Assembly: GCF_025140835.1 (NCBI RefSeq)
Contig: NZ_CP081153.1
Coordinates: forward strand, 1,054,001-1,118,000
Direction: 5' to 3'
Length of the DNA: 64,000 nucleotides
Source: Aliiroseovarius sp. M344
Lineage (GTDB): Bacteria > Pseudomonadota > Alphaproteobacteria > Rhodobacterales > Rhodobacteraceae
Shown here: positions 34,336 through 42,870 of the stretch, piece after piece
Numbering within the stretch: the stretch's first letter is position 1
Layout of the letters: each line of letters opens with the position of its first letter
Notes under the pieces: generated by a model
What the model saw: the letters and a program-made list of their open reading frames with translations, nothing else
The model's database searches: none
What the model was told of the DNA's origin: nothing
Program-made: the position numbers and the translations under genes

Positions 34336-34859
34336 GTCCGCTCCGTTCTCTGAAAGTTGGCAGCAGGTGCGCCCGGTCGGGCGGACGGCAGGTTATCGGC
34401 TCAACGCTACAATGCGTCGTACTGGAAGTTGGTATTTGGTCACCGTGAGTGGTCAGCGGCCTAAGAACGATGAGAACGGCGTTTTCGGTAGCCCTCATCG
34501 CTTGTCAGCAGGCCTTCGGCGGTCACGCGCCTGTTTTGTGCGAAGACTTCGGCAAGCTTGCGCCCACGGGCTTAGCCGCGCTTTGCCAGCCAGCGAATCC
34601 GCCGAGTGCAGCGCCCGAAATTGGCACGAAAGCGCCCATTGCGGATGTTGGAAGAGGCATAGAGAATCAGCATGAGGTCGTGAGTCGCCAACAAAAAGCT
34701 CTTGGTGTGCCAAAAGCAGGGATGCTTCCGCGAACTCTTGCCCGGCCTTTCCCTTTTGGGCGCTGGTCTTTGCAACCGGGACTGTCCTATGTTTGCTACA
34801 TAGGGCAAGTTGCGTGACGGGCGCGCGACGCTTGGACCTTTGAAGGGGCAATCAAAACC
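34336..34859. other. Intergenic stretch without recognised gene
   Basis: About 520 bp between divergent genes. Short open frames exist on both strands but none has a ribosome-binding site plus family-like sequence. It should contain the promoters of the secretion operon and of the phosphatase. Confidence 0.55.
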
Positions 34860-35621
34860 ATGCGTTGGATAAAGCGGCTGACCCGACCCGACCCGAACAG
34901 GGCTGCAGACAGCTTCGGTGCTCCTGTCCAGCCAGACGTGCCGTTTTGCGTGGTCGCCGACATTCATGGCCGAATGGACCTGCTGTCCGCCGCGCTTGAC
35001 CGTGCCGCAGCACAGTGGCCGCACCTGCCAATGGTTTTCGTTGGCGATTATATTGACCGCGGTCCGGACAGCGCTTCGGTGCTGCGCCACTTGTTTGAAT
35101 TGCAAACCTCCAATCCCGACCGGTTCATATGCCTTGCCGGAAACCACGAAGATTTCCTGTTGGGCTTTCTGGACGACCCGCAGCGTTATCATCGACTTTG
35201 GCTCAGGAACGGTGGGGACGCGACCCTTCAAAGCTTCGGGATTTCAGGTCCGCTTGATGGGCTCTCGGCGGGCGCGGTTGACTTGCTCGGCGATCAGTTG
35301 CGGCAGGCGATGGGCGCAGAGTTGGTAACTTGGGTGCGTCAGTTGCCGACAACTTATCGTGCGGGCAATGTTTGGGTAACGCATGCCGGTGGCGATCCGA
35401 CTGTTGACATGGACCGGCAGGACCGCAATGCGCTGCTTTGGGGGCACCCGGATTTTCGCAAGCTGGCGCGAACAGATGATCAGTGGGTCGTTCATGGACA
35501 CACGATCGTGCCAGAAGTTCTGATACGTGACGGGCGGATATCGATCGACACCGGCGCATACCGAACCGGACAGCTGAGTGTGGTTCGCATTGCGGACGGG
35601 GAAATCGACATCCTGCCCTAA
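34860..35621 (+). CDS. PPP-family metallophosphoesterase (serine/threonine phosphatase-like)
   Basis: A 253-residue calcineurin-type phosphatase. The metal-ligand motifs are in order: VADIHGRMD, VGDYIDRGPDS, CLAGNHEDF, then WGHPDF and VHGHTIVPEV. This is the compact bacterial PPP form (ApaH/PrpE-like); it could dephosphorylate proteins or cleave diadenosine tetraphosphate. It is divergent from the type I secretion pair. Upstream TTGAAGGGGCA gives a weak ribosome-binding site 9-13 bp before the ATG. Confidence 0.88.
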   Translation: MRWIKRLTRPDPNRAADSFGAPVQPDVPFCVVADIHGRMDLLSAALDRAAAQWPHLPMVFVGDYIDRGPDSASVLRHLFELQTSNPDRFICLAGNHEDFLLGFLDDPQRYHRLWLRNGGDATLQSFGISGPLDGLSAGAVDLLGDQLRQAMGAELVTWVRQLPTTYRAGNVWVTHAGGDPTVDMDRQDRNALLWGHPDFRKLARTDDQWVVHGHTIVPEVLIRDGRISIDTGAYRTGQLSVVRIADGEIDILP

Positions 35622-35702
35622 CCACAAAAAGGCGCGCGGCGATCTTTTCTGAACGGGGTCAGGTCGCACCGCGCTTGGGGCCTTCGATCGACATAACAAT
35701 TG

Positions 35703-35718
35703 ACAGGTTTGGGCCTGT
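35703..35718. promoter_or_regulatory. Small dyad in the creatinase leader
   Basis: ACAGG at 35703-35707 and CCTGT at 35714-35718, flanked by TTG and CAA a few bases out, lie about 160 bp before the creatinase ATG. Possible operator; weak on its own. Confidence 0.2.
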
Positions 35719-35876
35719 GCGCCAATGATCGCGCCATCCGCAGCGATGGCGTCGCTGCCCGGCGCATTGGCTTCCCAACTGCGTACGGTCCGGAGATCAA
35801 CTGCCTTGCACGCCGGGGAGTTTGGTTGGCCGGGCGCAATATGTTTTCCCGGCCTCGGAAATCGGAGACTGAAAAC

Positions 35877-37085
35877 ATGTCACGCACCCAATTTTTTGTT
35901 TGTGAGAACGGTGAAAAAGCCGCTCTTCCCTTTTCGAACGCGGAATATGAACGGCGCCTGGCGACATTGCGCGGGATCATGGTGGATCGCGGCGTTGAGG
36001 CCGTTCTGTTCACCTCGATGCACAATATCGCGTATTATTCCGGGTTTCTTTACTGTTCCTTTGGCCGTCCTTATGGATGTGTTGTGACCGCAGATCGCTG
36101 CACCACAGTGTCGGCAAATATTGATGCGGGACAGCCATGGCGCCGTTGTTACGGCGACAACGTCATCTATACGGATTGGGAGCGCAACAACTATTGGCGC
36201 GCGGTGAAAGAGCTGGTTGGTGGGGCCACGTCCGTCGGCATCGAAAATGACCACATGACCATGGCGCAACGCGCGCTGGCAGATGACTTCCTGCCCAACG
36301 CAACCTTTGCCGACATTGCGCCTGACACGATGCAGGCGCGAATGGTGAAGTCGGTCGAAGAAGTTGCCCTGATCCGGGAAGGCGCGCGCATAGCTGATCA
36401 CGGCGGCGCTGCGATCCGCGATGCGATCCGTGTCGGTGCGCGCGAGATTGACATCGCGATGGCTGGCCGTGACGCAATGGAAGAAGAAATTGCCCGCGCG
36501 CATCCCAACAGTGAAATTCGCGACAGCTGGGTGTGGTTCCAATCCGGCATCAATACCGATGGGGCACACAATCCAGTCACCACTCGCAAGCTACAAAAAG
36601 GGGATATCTTGTCGCTGAACACGTTTCCGATGATCTCTGGCTACTACACGGCTTTGGAGCGCACGTTGTTCATTGGCGAGCCAGACAAAGAAAGCCTGCG
36701 GATTTGGGAAGCAAATGTCGCGGCGCATGAGCTGGGGATATCGCTGATTAAACCGGGCGCAACCTGTTCTGGCATCACTGCCGAGATCAACAGGTTCTTC
36801 GAAAGCGAGGGGCTTTTGCAGTACCGCTCGTTTGGATATGGCCATTCCTTCGGCGTGCTGTCCCATTACTATGGTCGCGAAGCTGGGCTGGAGTTGCGTG
36901 AAGACATCGACACGGTTTTAGAGCCAGGCATGGTCGTTTCAATGGAGCCGATGTTGTTCTTGCCAGATGGGACGCCCGGGGCAGGGGGCTATCGCGAACA
37001 TGATATTCTTGTATTAGGCGAAACCGGTGCCGAGAATATCACTCGCTTTCCTTATGGGCCCGGGCACAACATCGTATCCGCATGA
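35877..37085 (+). CDS. Creatinase (creatine amidinohydrolase)
   Basis: A 402-residue pita-bread-fold hydrolase converting creatine to sarcosine and urea. It matches characterised creatinases closely in segments I remember: SMHNIAYYSGFLYCSFGRPY, FQSGINTDGAHNPVTTRK with catalytic His231, and YGHSFGVLSHYYGREAGLEL, where aminopeptidase P relatives keep metal ligands that creatinases have lost. Length equals the Pseudomonas enzyme within a residue. The ATG at 35877 follows GGAG; longer open sequence upstream is not family-like. Product sarcosine can feed soxBDAG. An ABC importer follows 181 bp later. Confidence 0.93.
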   Translation: MSRTQFFVCENGEKAALPFSNAEYERRLATLRGIMVDRGVEAVLFTSMHNIAYYSGFLYCSFGRPYGCVVTADRCTTVSANIDAGQPWRRCYGDNVIYTDWERNNYWRAVKELVGGATSVGIENDHMTMAQRALADDFLPNATFADIAPDTMQARMVKSVEEVALIREGARIADHGGAAIRDAIRVGAREIDIAMAGRDAMEEEIARAHPNSEIRDSWVWFQSGINTDGAHNPVTTRKLQKGDILSLNTFPMISGYYTALERTLFIGEPDKESLRIWEANVAAHELGISLIKPGATCSGITAEINRFFESEGLLQYRSFGYGHSFGVLSHYYGREAGLELREDIDTVLEPGMVVSMEPMLFLPDGTPGAGGYREHDILVLGETGAENITRFPYGPGHNIVSA

Positions 37086-37146
37086 CGCGAAATTCGCACA
37101 AAGCGTCGGCTTCGAACCGTGCTCACGTAATAATAAAATAGAAGCT

Positions 37147-37182
37147 GAGGTTGTTGCGGAAGAAAATTTCGCAACAATCCTC
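37147..37182 (+). terminator. Stem-loop between creatinase and the ABC importer
   Basis: GAGG-TTGTTGCG (37147-37158) pairs with CGCAACAA-T-CCTC (37170-37182) with one bulged base, followed by GGGTTTTCGG. It could be a leaky terminator or a processing site allowing separate levels of creatinase and transporter. Confidence 0.5.
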
Positions 37183-37266
37183 GGGTTTTCGGTTGAAATT
37201 CGGGTTCAGTTGGTGTTGGCTTATGTCTAACAAACGAAAAAGAAAAACATAGACCAGGGGGGTCAC

Positions 37267-38367
37267 TTGGCTGATGCAGCTTCCAACGACGGTTTCGTCG
37301 TTTTTGATCGTGTCCAGAAAAGCTATGATGGGGAAACGCTGGTCGTAAAAGACCTGAACCTATCCGTTGCAAAGGGCGAATTCCTTACGATGCTTGGGCC
37401 GTCAGGGTCTGGCAAAACAACATGTCTGATGATGCTGGCCGGCTTTGAGACCGCGACGCACGGTGACATCCGGCTTGGCGGCAAGCCGATCAACAACATC
37501 CCTCCCCACAAACGTGGCATTGGGATGGTTTTCCAGAACTACGCACTTTTCCCTCATATGACGATTGCTGAAAACCTGTCCTTCCCGTTGGAAGTGCGGA
37601 AGATTGGCAAGTCTGACCGTGAAGCGAAAGTGAAGCGCGCTTTGGACATGGTTGAGATGGGTGATTTTGGTGGGCGTCGCCCTGCCCAGTTGTCAGGTGG
37701 TCAGCAACAGCGTGTCGCCTTGGCGCGTGCGCTGGTGTTCGAGCCGGAGCTGGTGCTGATGGATGAGCCGCTGGGTGCGCTGGACAAACAACTGCGCGAA
37801 AAGATGCAGTTCGAAATCACCCATCTGGCGCATGAACTGGGTATCACCACTGTCTATGTGACCCACGACCAGACCGAAGCTCTGACCATGTCCGATAACG
37901 TGGCGGTATTTGACGATGGCCGCATTCAGCAACTCGCGCCGCCGGACCTTTTGTATGAAAAGCCCGAAAACAGCTTCGTTGCTCAGTTTATCGGTGAAAA
38001 CAACACCTTGGAAGGTGTTGTGACCGAAATCAAAGGCGACACATGCATTGTGAAACTGGACGACGGAGAGGTGCTGGATGCCACACCGGTCAACGTCGAC
38101 AAAGTTGGGGATCGGACCATCGTGTCGATCCGTCCCGAGCGTGTTGAGTATAACAAAGAACGTCTGAAAAAAGGGGCTCACACCCTGAAGGCAGAAGTGC
38201 TGGAATTCATCTATATGGGTGACATCTTCCGCACGCGGCTTCGGGTTGCTGGGAATGATGAGTTCATCATCAAAACCCGTAACGCACCGGACGTAGAGCG
38301 CCTGGAGCCTGGCCAGCAGATCGAGATCGGCTGGCTGCCATCGGACTGCCGCGCGCTGGATGCCTGA
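37267..38367 (+). CDS. Pot-type ABC transporter ATP-binding protein
   Basis: A 366-residue importer ATPase with a C-terminal TOBE domain. Walker A GPSGSGKTTCLMML, Q-loop VFQNYALFPHMT, signature LSGGQQQRVALARAL, Walker B LVLMDEPLGALD and H-loop YVTHDQTEAL are present. The start is a TTG at 37267 (read LADAASNDG) with AGGGGGG 5 bp upstream; no ATG or GTG fits. The closest family by pattern is PotA/spermidine-putrescine, but such importers also carry other amines. Its position after creatinase suggests creatine or a related guanidino compound. Confidence 0.92.
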   Translation: MADAASNDGFVVFDRVQKSYDGETLVVKDLNLSVAKGEFLTMLGPSGSGKTTCLMMLAGFETATHGDIRLGGKPINNIPPHKRGIGMVFQNYALFPHMTIAENLSFPLEVRKIGKSDREAKVKRALDMVEMGDFGGRRPAQLSGGQQQRVALARALVFEPELVLMDEPLGALDKQLREKMQFEITHLAHELGITTVYVTHDQTEALTMSDNVAVFDDGRIQQLAPPDLLYEKPENSFVAQFIGENNTLEGVVTEIKGDTCIVKLDDGEVLDATPVNVDKVGDRTIVSIRPERVEYNKERLKKGAHTLKAEVLEFIYMGDIFRTRLRVAGNDEFIIKTRNAPDVERLEPGQQIEIGWLPSDCRALDA

Positions 38368-38417
38368 TACTAATTGCTTCGGTGCCTTCCTATGAGGGCT
38401 CCGGGCATTTTAGCCAG

Positions 38418-38448
38418 GGGTTCGCCATGTACCCGTTCATGCGAACCC
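38418..38448 (+). repeat. Stem-loop before the binding-protein gene
   Basis: GGGTTCGC (38418-38425) pairs with GCGAACCC (38441-38448), with an inner ATG/CAT pair, 37 bp before the binding-protein ATG. No T run follows, so it is more likely an mRNA-stability or processing element than a terminator. Confidence 0.5.
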
Positions 38449-38484
38449 GACAAACCAAACGGGGATAACTAGGGAGAATAAAGT

Positions 38485-39591
38485 ATGAAACTTGTGAAAA
38501 CTCTTTTGGCCAGTTCGGCCCTGACTGCCACCGCTGGCGCGGTTTCGGCACAGGACATGGCCAACGAGATGACTCTCGTTTCTTGGGGTGGCGCATATCA
38601 AGCCAGCCAGGTCAAAGCTTATGTCGAGCCTTATCTGGAAATGCACCCTGAGGTAAAAGTCACTTGGGACGAAAGCTCGGGCGAGGCTGTGGCCAAACTG
38701 CGCGCGATGGCCGAAACCGGCAACGTGACCTGGGATCTTGTCGACGCAACCGCATCAGACTCGATGCGTATCTGTGACGAAGGTCTTGCTGTAGAGATCA
38801 ACCACGACGAAGATCTGGCGGCTGCGCCGGATGGCACTTCGGCCTCTGAAGATTTTGGTGACCTTTTGGTCTCTGATTGCTTCGTTCCGCAGATCGTTTA
38901 CTCGACAACCTTCGGTTACCGCACAGATATGGTTGGTGACGAAGCGCCGACGTCTGTCTGCGATATTTTCGATCTTGCCAAGTATCCTGGCAAACGCTCG
39001 CTGCAAAAACGCCCGATCGATAACATGGAGTGGGCGCTCTACTGTGATGGCGTTGCAAAAGATGCGATCTATGACGTTCTGGGCACCGACGAGGGTGTGA
39101 ACCAGGCTCTGGCCAAGCTCGACACCATCAAAGATCAGGTTGTCTGGTGGACGGCTGGCGCAGAAACGCCGCAGTTGCTTGCTGATGGCGAAGTCGTCTT
39201 CGGTTCGACCTTTAACGGTCGTCTGTTCTCGGCGATTGCCGAGCAGAACCAGCCGATCAGCATGCTTTGGGACATGCAATCCTATGACCTTGACGGTTGG
39301 GTTGTTCCCGCCGGGCTGCCGGACGATCGTAAGGCACGTGTCATGGACTTCCTGAAGTTCGCGACTGACACACAGCGGTTGGCTGATCAGGCTAAGTTCA
39401 TTTCGTATGGCCCGGCCCGTAAGTCTTCGGCACCGCTGGTTGGCAAGCACGCCGAGCTTGGTATCGACATGGCACCGCATATGCCGACCGATCCGGCAAA
39501 CGCCACCAACCCACACGTTTATGACTACGAATGGTGGGCTGATAACCGTGACGATCTGAACGCCAAGTTCGAAGCTTGGCTGGCCAAATAA
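38485..39591 (+). CDS. Pot-type ABC transporter substrate-binding protein
   Basis: A 368-residue periplasmic protein with a signal peptide ending AVSA-QD (about residue 22). MTLVSWGGAYQASQVKAYVEPYLE opens the mature domain in the manner of PotD/PotF-like proteins, and FGSTFNGRLFSAIAEQNQP and YDLDGWVVPAGL continue it. A strong AGGGAGAATAAAGT leader precedes the ATG, and the gene is flanked by stem-loops on both sides, consistent with higher expression than the permeases. Ligand not shown by sequence. Confidence 0.92.
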   Translation: MKLVKTLLASSALTATAGAVSAQDMANEMTLVSWGGAYQASQVKAYVEPYLEMHPEVKVTWDESSGEAVAKLRAMAETGNVTWDLVDATASDSMRICDEGLAVEINHDEDLAAAPDGTSASEDFGDLLVSDCFVPQIVYSTTFGYRTDMVGDEAPTSVCDIFDLAKYPGKRSLQKRPIDNMEWALYCDGVAKDAIYDVLGTDEGVNQALAKLDTIKDQVVWWTAGAETPQLLADGEVVFGSTFNGRLFSAIAEQNQPISMLWDMQSYDLDGWVVPAGLPDDRKARVMDFLKFATDTQRLADQAKFISYGPARKSSAPLVGKHAELGIDMAPHMPTDPANATNPHVYDYEWWADNRDDLNAKFEAWLAK

Positions 39592-39602
39592 TACTGGCTT
39601 TG

Positions 39603-39640
39603 GGGAGGGGCTGATTGGCCCCTCCCACCCAACATTTTTC
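39603..39640 (+). terminator. Attenuator-like hairpin after the binding-protein gene
   Basis: GGGAGGGGC (39603-39611) pairs with GCCCCTCCC (39618-39626), followed within 10 bp by ATTTTTCGATTTT. It should cut transcription between the binding protein and the permeases. Confidence 0.7.
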
Positions 39641-39711
39641 GATTTTCCGCTATTTGTTTGTCAATTTGACCGCTTCGAAACCAAAAATAAGCTAACGCTG
39701 ACAGGGAAGAT

Positions 39712-40986
39712 ATGAGCGATATGACCAATACGAGCGGCCCCGTTCTGGCCGCAGATGGAACACCGCTAAAACGCAGTTTGGCGAAAGCTCTCAGGCGGCA
39801 GAAAATGCGTGCGCTTATGCTGATCTCGCCGTTGCTGTTGTTCATCCTGGTCAGCTTCATCTTACCGATTGCGGACATGCTGTATCGTTCAGTAGAGAAT
39901 AAGATCGTCGTTCAGACTTTGCCCCAGTCCGTACAGGCCGTGGCAACCTGGGACGCCAATTCTGGCGAGCTGCCAGACGAAGCGGTGTTCGCAGCGATGG
40001 CAGCCGATCTGAAAGAAGCTGCCAAAGCGAAGACCCACACAAAGGTCGGCACCCGCCTGAACTATGAAAATCCCGGCATGTCGTCGATCTTCCGCAAAAC
40101 GGGTCGCAAAGCGTCGAAATTTGACCTTGAGGCTGGTGGCCCGTGGAAAGAAGCCCTGATCGACATTGAAGATGGTTGGGCAGATCCGGACGTCTGGCGC
40201 ACCATCCAAACTTATTCGCCGCCAGTAACGGCTGGGTATTTCCTTAACGCTATCGACAGGCGTGTCGGACCGGATGGCGCTGAAATGCGTCCGGAGAGCG
40301 AGCGAATTTATATGAATCTGCTCAAGCGGACGCTATGGATGTCGCTTCTGATTACCTTCTCCTGCATCGTTTTGGCCTATCCAGTGGCTTGGCTTTTGGC
40401 GAATTTGCCAACCCGTCAGGCAAATCTTTTGATGATTTTGGTGCTGTTGCCGTTCTGGACGTCACTTCTGGTTCGGACCTCGGCATGGAAAATCCTGCTG
40501 CAGCAACAAGGCGTGATCAACGATATCCTAGTCTGGATCGGGCTTGTGGATGACGGTGCACGACTTGTGATCATCAACAACCAGTTTGGTACGATCGTGG
40601 CGATGACCCACATTCTGCTGCCGTTTATGATCCTGCCGATGTATTCGGTGATGCAAACCATCCCGCCCACCTATCTGCGCGCGGCAAAAAGCCTTGGCGC
40701 AACGGATTGGACGGCGTTCTGGAGGGTCTACTTCCCGCAGACCATTCCGGGCATCGGCGCGGGATCGATCCTCGTGTTCATCCTCGCCATTGGCTACTAC
40801 ATCACGCCTGCTCTTGTCGGCGGCACCAAAGGGACCTTCATCTCGAACCAGATCGCGTTCCACATCTCGACATCGCTCAACTGGGGTCTTGCCTCAGCGC
40901 TGGGTGCCATCCTTCTGGCGGTCGTTCTGGTCCTGTATTGGGCATATGACAAGATCGTCGGCATTGACAACGTGAAGCTGGGGTAA
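39712..40986 (+). CDS. Pot-type ABC permease with large insertion
   Basis: A 424-residue permease (PotB/PotH class), about 130 residues longer than usual. The first membrane span is at 34-56. A soluble insertion of roughly residues 61-200 follows, then the remaining spans from about 207. The EAA loop LRAAKSLGATDWTAFWRVYFPQTIPG is canonical. The insertion lies between spans 1 and 2 and so should face the periplasm, where it could touch the binding protein. It begins 120 bp after the binding-protein gene and 5 bp separate it from the next permease. Confidence 0.92.
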   Translation: MSDMTNTSGPVLAADGTPLKRSLAKALRRQKMRALMLISPLLLFILVSFILPIADMLYRSVENKIVVQTLPQSVQAVATWDANSGELPDEAVFAAMAADLKEAAKAKTHTKVGTRLNYENPGMSSIFRKTGRKASKFDLEAGGPWKEALIDIEDGWADPDVWRTIQTYSPPVTAGYFLNAIDRRVGPDGAEMRPESERIYMNLLKRTLWMSLLITFSCIVLAYPVAWLLANLPTRQANLLMILVLLPFWTSLLVRTSAWKILLQQQGVINDILVWIGLVDDGARLVIINNQFGTIVAMTHILLPFMILPMYSVMQTIPPTYLRAAKSLGATDWTAFWRVYFPQTIPGIGAGSILVFILAIGYYITPALVGGTKGTFISNQIAFHISTSLNWGLASALGAILLAVVLVLYWAYDKIVGIDNVKLG

Positions 40987-40991
40987 CGGAT

Positions 40992-41846
40992 ATGAGCAAA
41001 CTTCCTCCATATGCAACGACCGGCCAGCGCGTTTGGCACTATGCCTTTCTGGTGATCTGCGGGCTGATCTTCTTCTTCTTGGTCGCGCCGATTGCCGTGG
41101 TGATCCCGTTGAGCTTCAACTCGCAGGACTTCTTCACCTTTACCAAAGAGATGCTGAGTTTTGATCCCGCCGGGTATTCGCTGAAGCACTATCGCGATTT
41201 CTTCTCGAACCCGGATTGGCAGAGCGCCATGTGGAACTCGATCAAAATTGCGCCAGTGGCCACGATTGTTTCGGTGTCTCTTGGGACATTGGCGGCCATT
41301 GGACTAAGTCAGCCGCATGTGCCAGCCCGCCGGGCCATCATGGCGATCCTGATTTCGCCTATGATCGTTCCGCTGATTATTTCGGCGGCCGGCATGTATT
41401 TCTTCTATTCGAAGATCAACCTTGCTGGCACCTACTGGGGCGTGGTTCTGGCCCATGCGGCGCTGGGCATTCCCTTCGTCATCATCACTGTGACGGCGAC
41501 GCTGGTCGGGTTTGATCGGTCCTTGACCCGCGCTGCAGCGAATATGGGGGCCGACCCGGTCACCACGTTCTTCCGTGTGCAGATGCCGTTGATCTTACCG
41601 GGTGTAATTTCCGGCGCGTTGTTCGCTTTCATCACCTCATTCGACGAGGTTGTGGTGGTGATCTTCGTAGGCTCGGCCAAGCAGCAAACCCTGCCGTGGC
41701 AGATGTTTATTGGCTTGCGCGAGCAGATCAGCCCCACAATTCTGGCGGTCGCGACGATCCTGGTCGCCGTATCGATTGTGTTGCTGACGGTGGTGGAGCT
41801 TCTGCGCCGTCGCTCGGAGCGTCTGCGCGGGATGAGCCCGGGCTGA
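40992..41846 (+). CDS. Pot-type ABC permease, second subunit
   Basis: A 284-residue permease (PotC/PotI class) with about six spans. The EAA loop is LTRAAANMGADPVTTFFRVQMPLILPG, and the N-terminal region VAPIAVVIPLSFNSQDFFTF is family-typical. It is the partner of the longer permease before it and is followed by a terminator. Length is normal. Confidence 0.93.
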   Translation: MSKLPPYATTGQRVWHYAFLVICGLIFFFLVAPIAVVIPLSFNSQDFFTFTKEMLSFDPAGYSLKHYRDFFSNPDWQSAMWNSIKIAPVATIVSVSLGTLAAIGLSQPHVPARRAIMAILISPMIVPLIISAAGMYFFYSKINLAGTYWGVVLAHAALGIPFVIITVTATLVGFDRSLTRAAANMGADPVTTFFRVQMPLILPGVISGALFAFITSFDEVVVVIFVGSAKQQTLPWQMFIGLREQISPTILAVATILVAVSIVLLTVVELLRRRSERLRGMSPG

Positions 41847-41866
41847 CCCTTTCAACCAAAGACAGC

Positions 41867-41897
41867 AAACGGCGTCCTTTTGGGCGCCGTTTTTTTT
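41867..41897 (+). terminator. Rho-independent terminator after the Pot-type operon
   Basis: AAACGGCG (41867-41874) pairs with CGCCGTTT (41885-41892) and runs into eight T residues. It closes the creatinase/importer region. Confidence 0.88.
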
Positions 41898-41986
41898 GCT
41901 ACTCCGATGGGGTCGTCTTGCAGGGTTTTATTAACCAATTTCGGGCATCTCTGACTTGAATGTGCCGAAGCAGGTCAGGCAGGTTG

Positions 41987-41997
41987 CCCCCCCCCCC
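41987..41997. repeat. Homopolymer run of eleven C
   Basis: A C11 tract 84 bp before the clpP ATG. Length variation could affect the clpP promoter; an assembly length error is equally possible. Confidence 0.6.
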
Positions 41998-42080
41998 TTG
42001 CAGCCCCTTTCCACCGGCACTAACATCTTGCGTCAGGTGCCGGGCGGATGGCTCTGGCGTGAACAAGAAAGCAGGCTGAA

Positions 42081-42710
42081 ATGCACGACCCACACGAAAT
42101 CTATAACAATACCCTTGTGCCCATGGTGGTTGAACAGACATCGCGCGGCGAACGGGCCTACGACATCTTTTCGCGCCTGTTGAAAGAGCGGATTATTTTC
42201 GTGAATGGCGCCGTCCATGATGGCATGTCCAGCCTGATCGTGGCGCAACTTCTGCACCTTGAAGCGGAAAACCCGAAAAAAGAGATCTCGATGTATATCA
42301 ACTCGCCGGGCGGTGTTGTGACCTCGGGCCTGTCGATTTACGACACGATGCAATACATCAAGCCCGCCGTGTCCACATTGGTGATTGGTCAGGCCGCGTC
42401 GATGGGATCGGTTCTGTCGGTGGCTGGCGAAAAGGGCATGCGATTCTCGCTGCCACATTCGCGCATCATGGTGCACCAACCGTCGGGCGGGTTTCAGGGT
42501 CAGGCCACGGATATCATGATCCATGCCGCAGAAACCCAGAAGGTCAAAGACACGCTGAACCAGATCTATGTCAAACACACTGGCAATGCGTTGAAAGACG
42601 TTGAAAAAGCGTTGGAGCGCGACAATTTCATGTCACCGCAAGAGGCCAAAGACTGGGGCCATATCGACGAGATTGTGGAAAGCCGAGCCAAAGGCGATGA
42701 CGAAGAATAA
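42081..42710 (+). CDS. clpP: ATP-dependent Clp protease proteolytic subunit
   Basis: A 209-residue serine peptidase forming the tetradecameric chamber of ClpXP/ClpAP. The catalytic triad is Ser107 (GQAASMGS), His132 ([10 protein letters not shown]) and Asp181 (ERDNFMS). The INSPGG motif that shapes the substrate site is at 73-78. GAAAGCAGG precedes the ATG. clpX follows after 160 bp, the usual alphaproteobacterial order. Confidence 0.97.
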   Translation: MHDPHEIYNNTLVPMVVEQTSRGERAYDIFSRLLKERIIFVNGAVHDGMSSLIVAQLLHLEAENPKKEISMYINSPGGVVTSGLSIYDTMQYIKPAVSTLVIGQAASMGSVLSVAGEKGMRFSLPHSRIMVHQPSGGFQGQATDIMIHAAETQKVKDTLNQIYVKHTGNALKDVEKALERDNFMSPQEAKDWGHIDEIVESRAKGDDEE

Positions 42711-42711
42711 A

Positions 42712-42783
42712 GGCATAGCCCGGCGTATGTCGGGCAATGCCACACTGGGCAGGCCACTCTGAAAAACCGGATTGTGCCTGCCC
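42712..42783 (+). repeat. Two stem-loops in the clpP-clpX spacer
   Basis: First hairpin: GGCAT-A-GCCCG (42712-42722) with CGGGC-A-ATGCC (42731-42741), symmetric around an A-A mismatch. Second: GGGCAGGC (42747-42754) with GCCTGCCC (42776-42783). Neither has a T run, so they are probably RNA stability or processing elements between the two genes. Confidence 0.55.
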
Positions 42784-42870
42784 GGTCACTGCCCTAGACT
42801 TGCGATCACGGTATTATTTACGGCTCGAACAGGCACAAACCGGATCCAAACGCGGACCCAATAGGACTTT

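Noticed and set aside
34208..34817. Plus-strand frames of 120-155 codons upstream of the phosphatase
   Set aside because: Partly antisense to the secretion ATPase, no ribosome-binding site, composition unlike real proteins of this genome.
35700..35876. N-terminal extension of 59 residues on creatinase
   Set aside because: The extension is not like known creatinases, whose start aligns with the ATG at 35877, and that ATG has a GGAG upstream.
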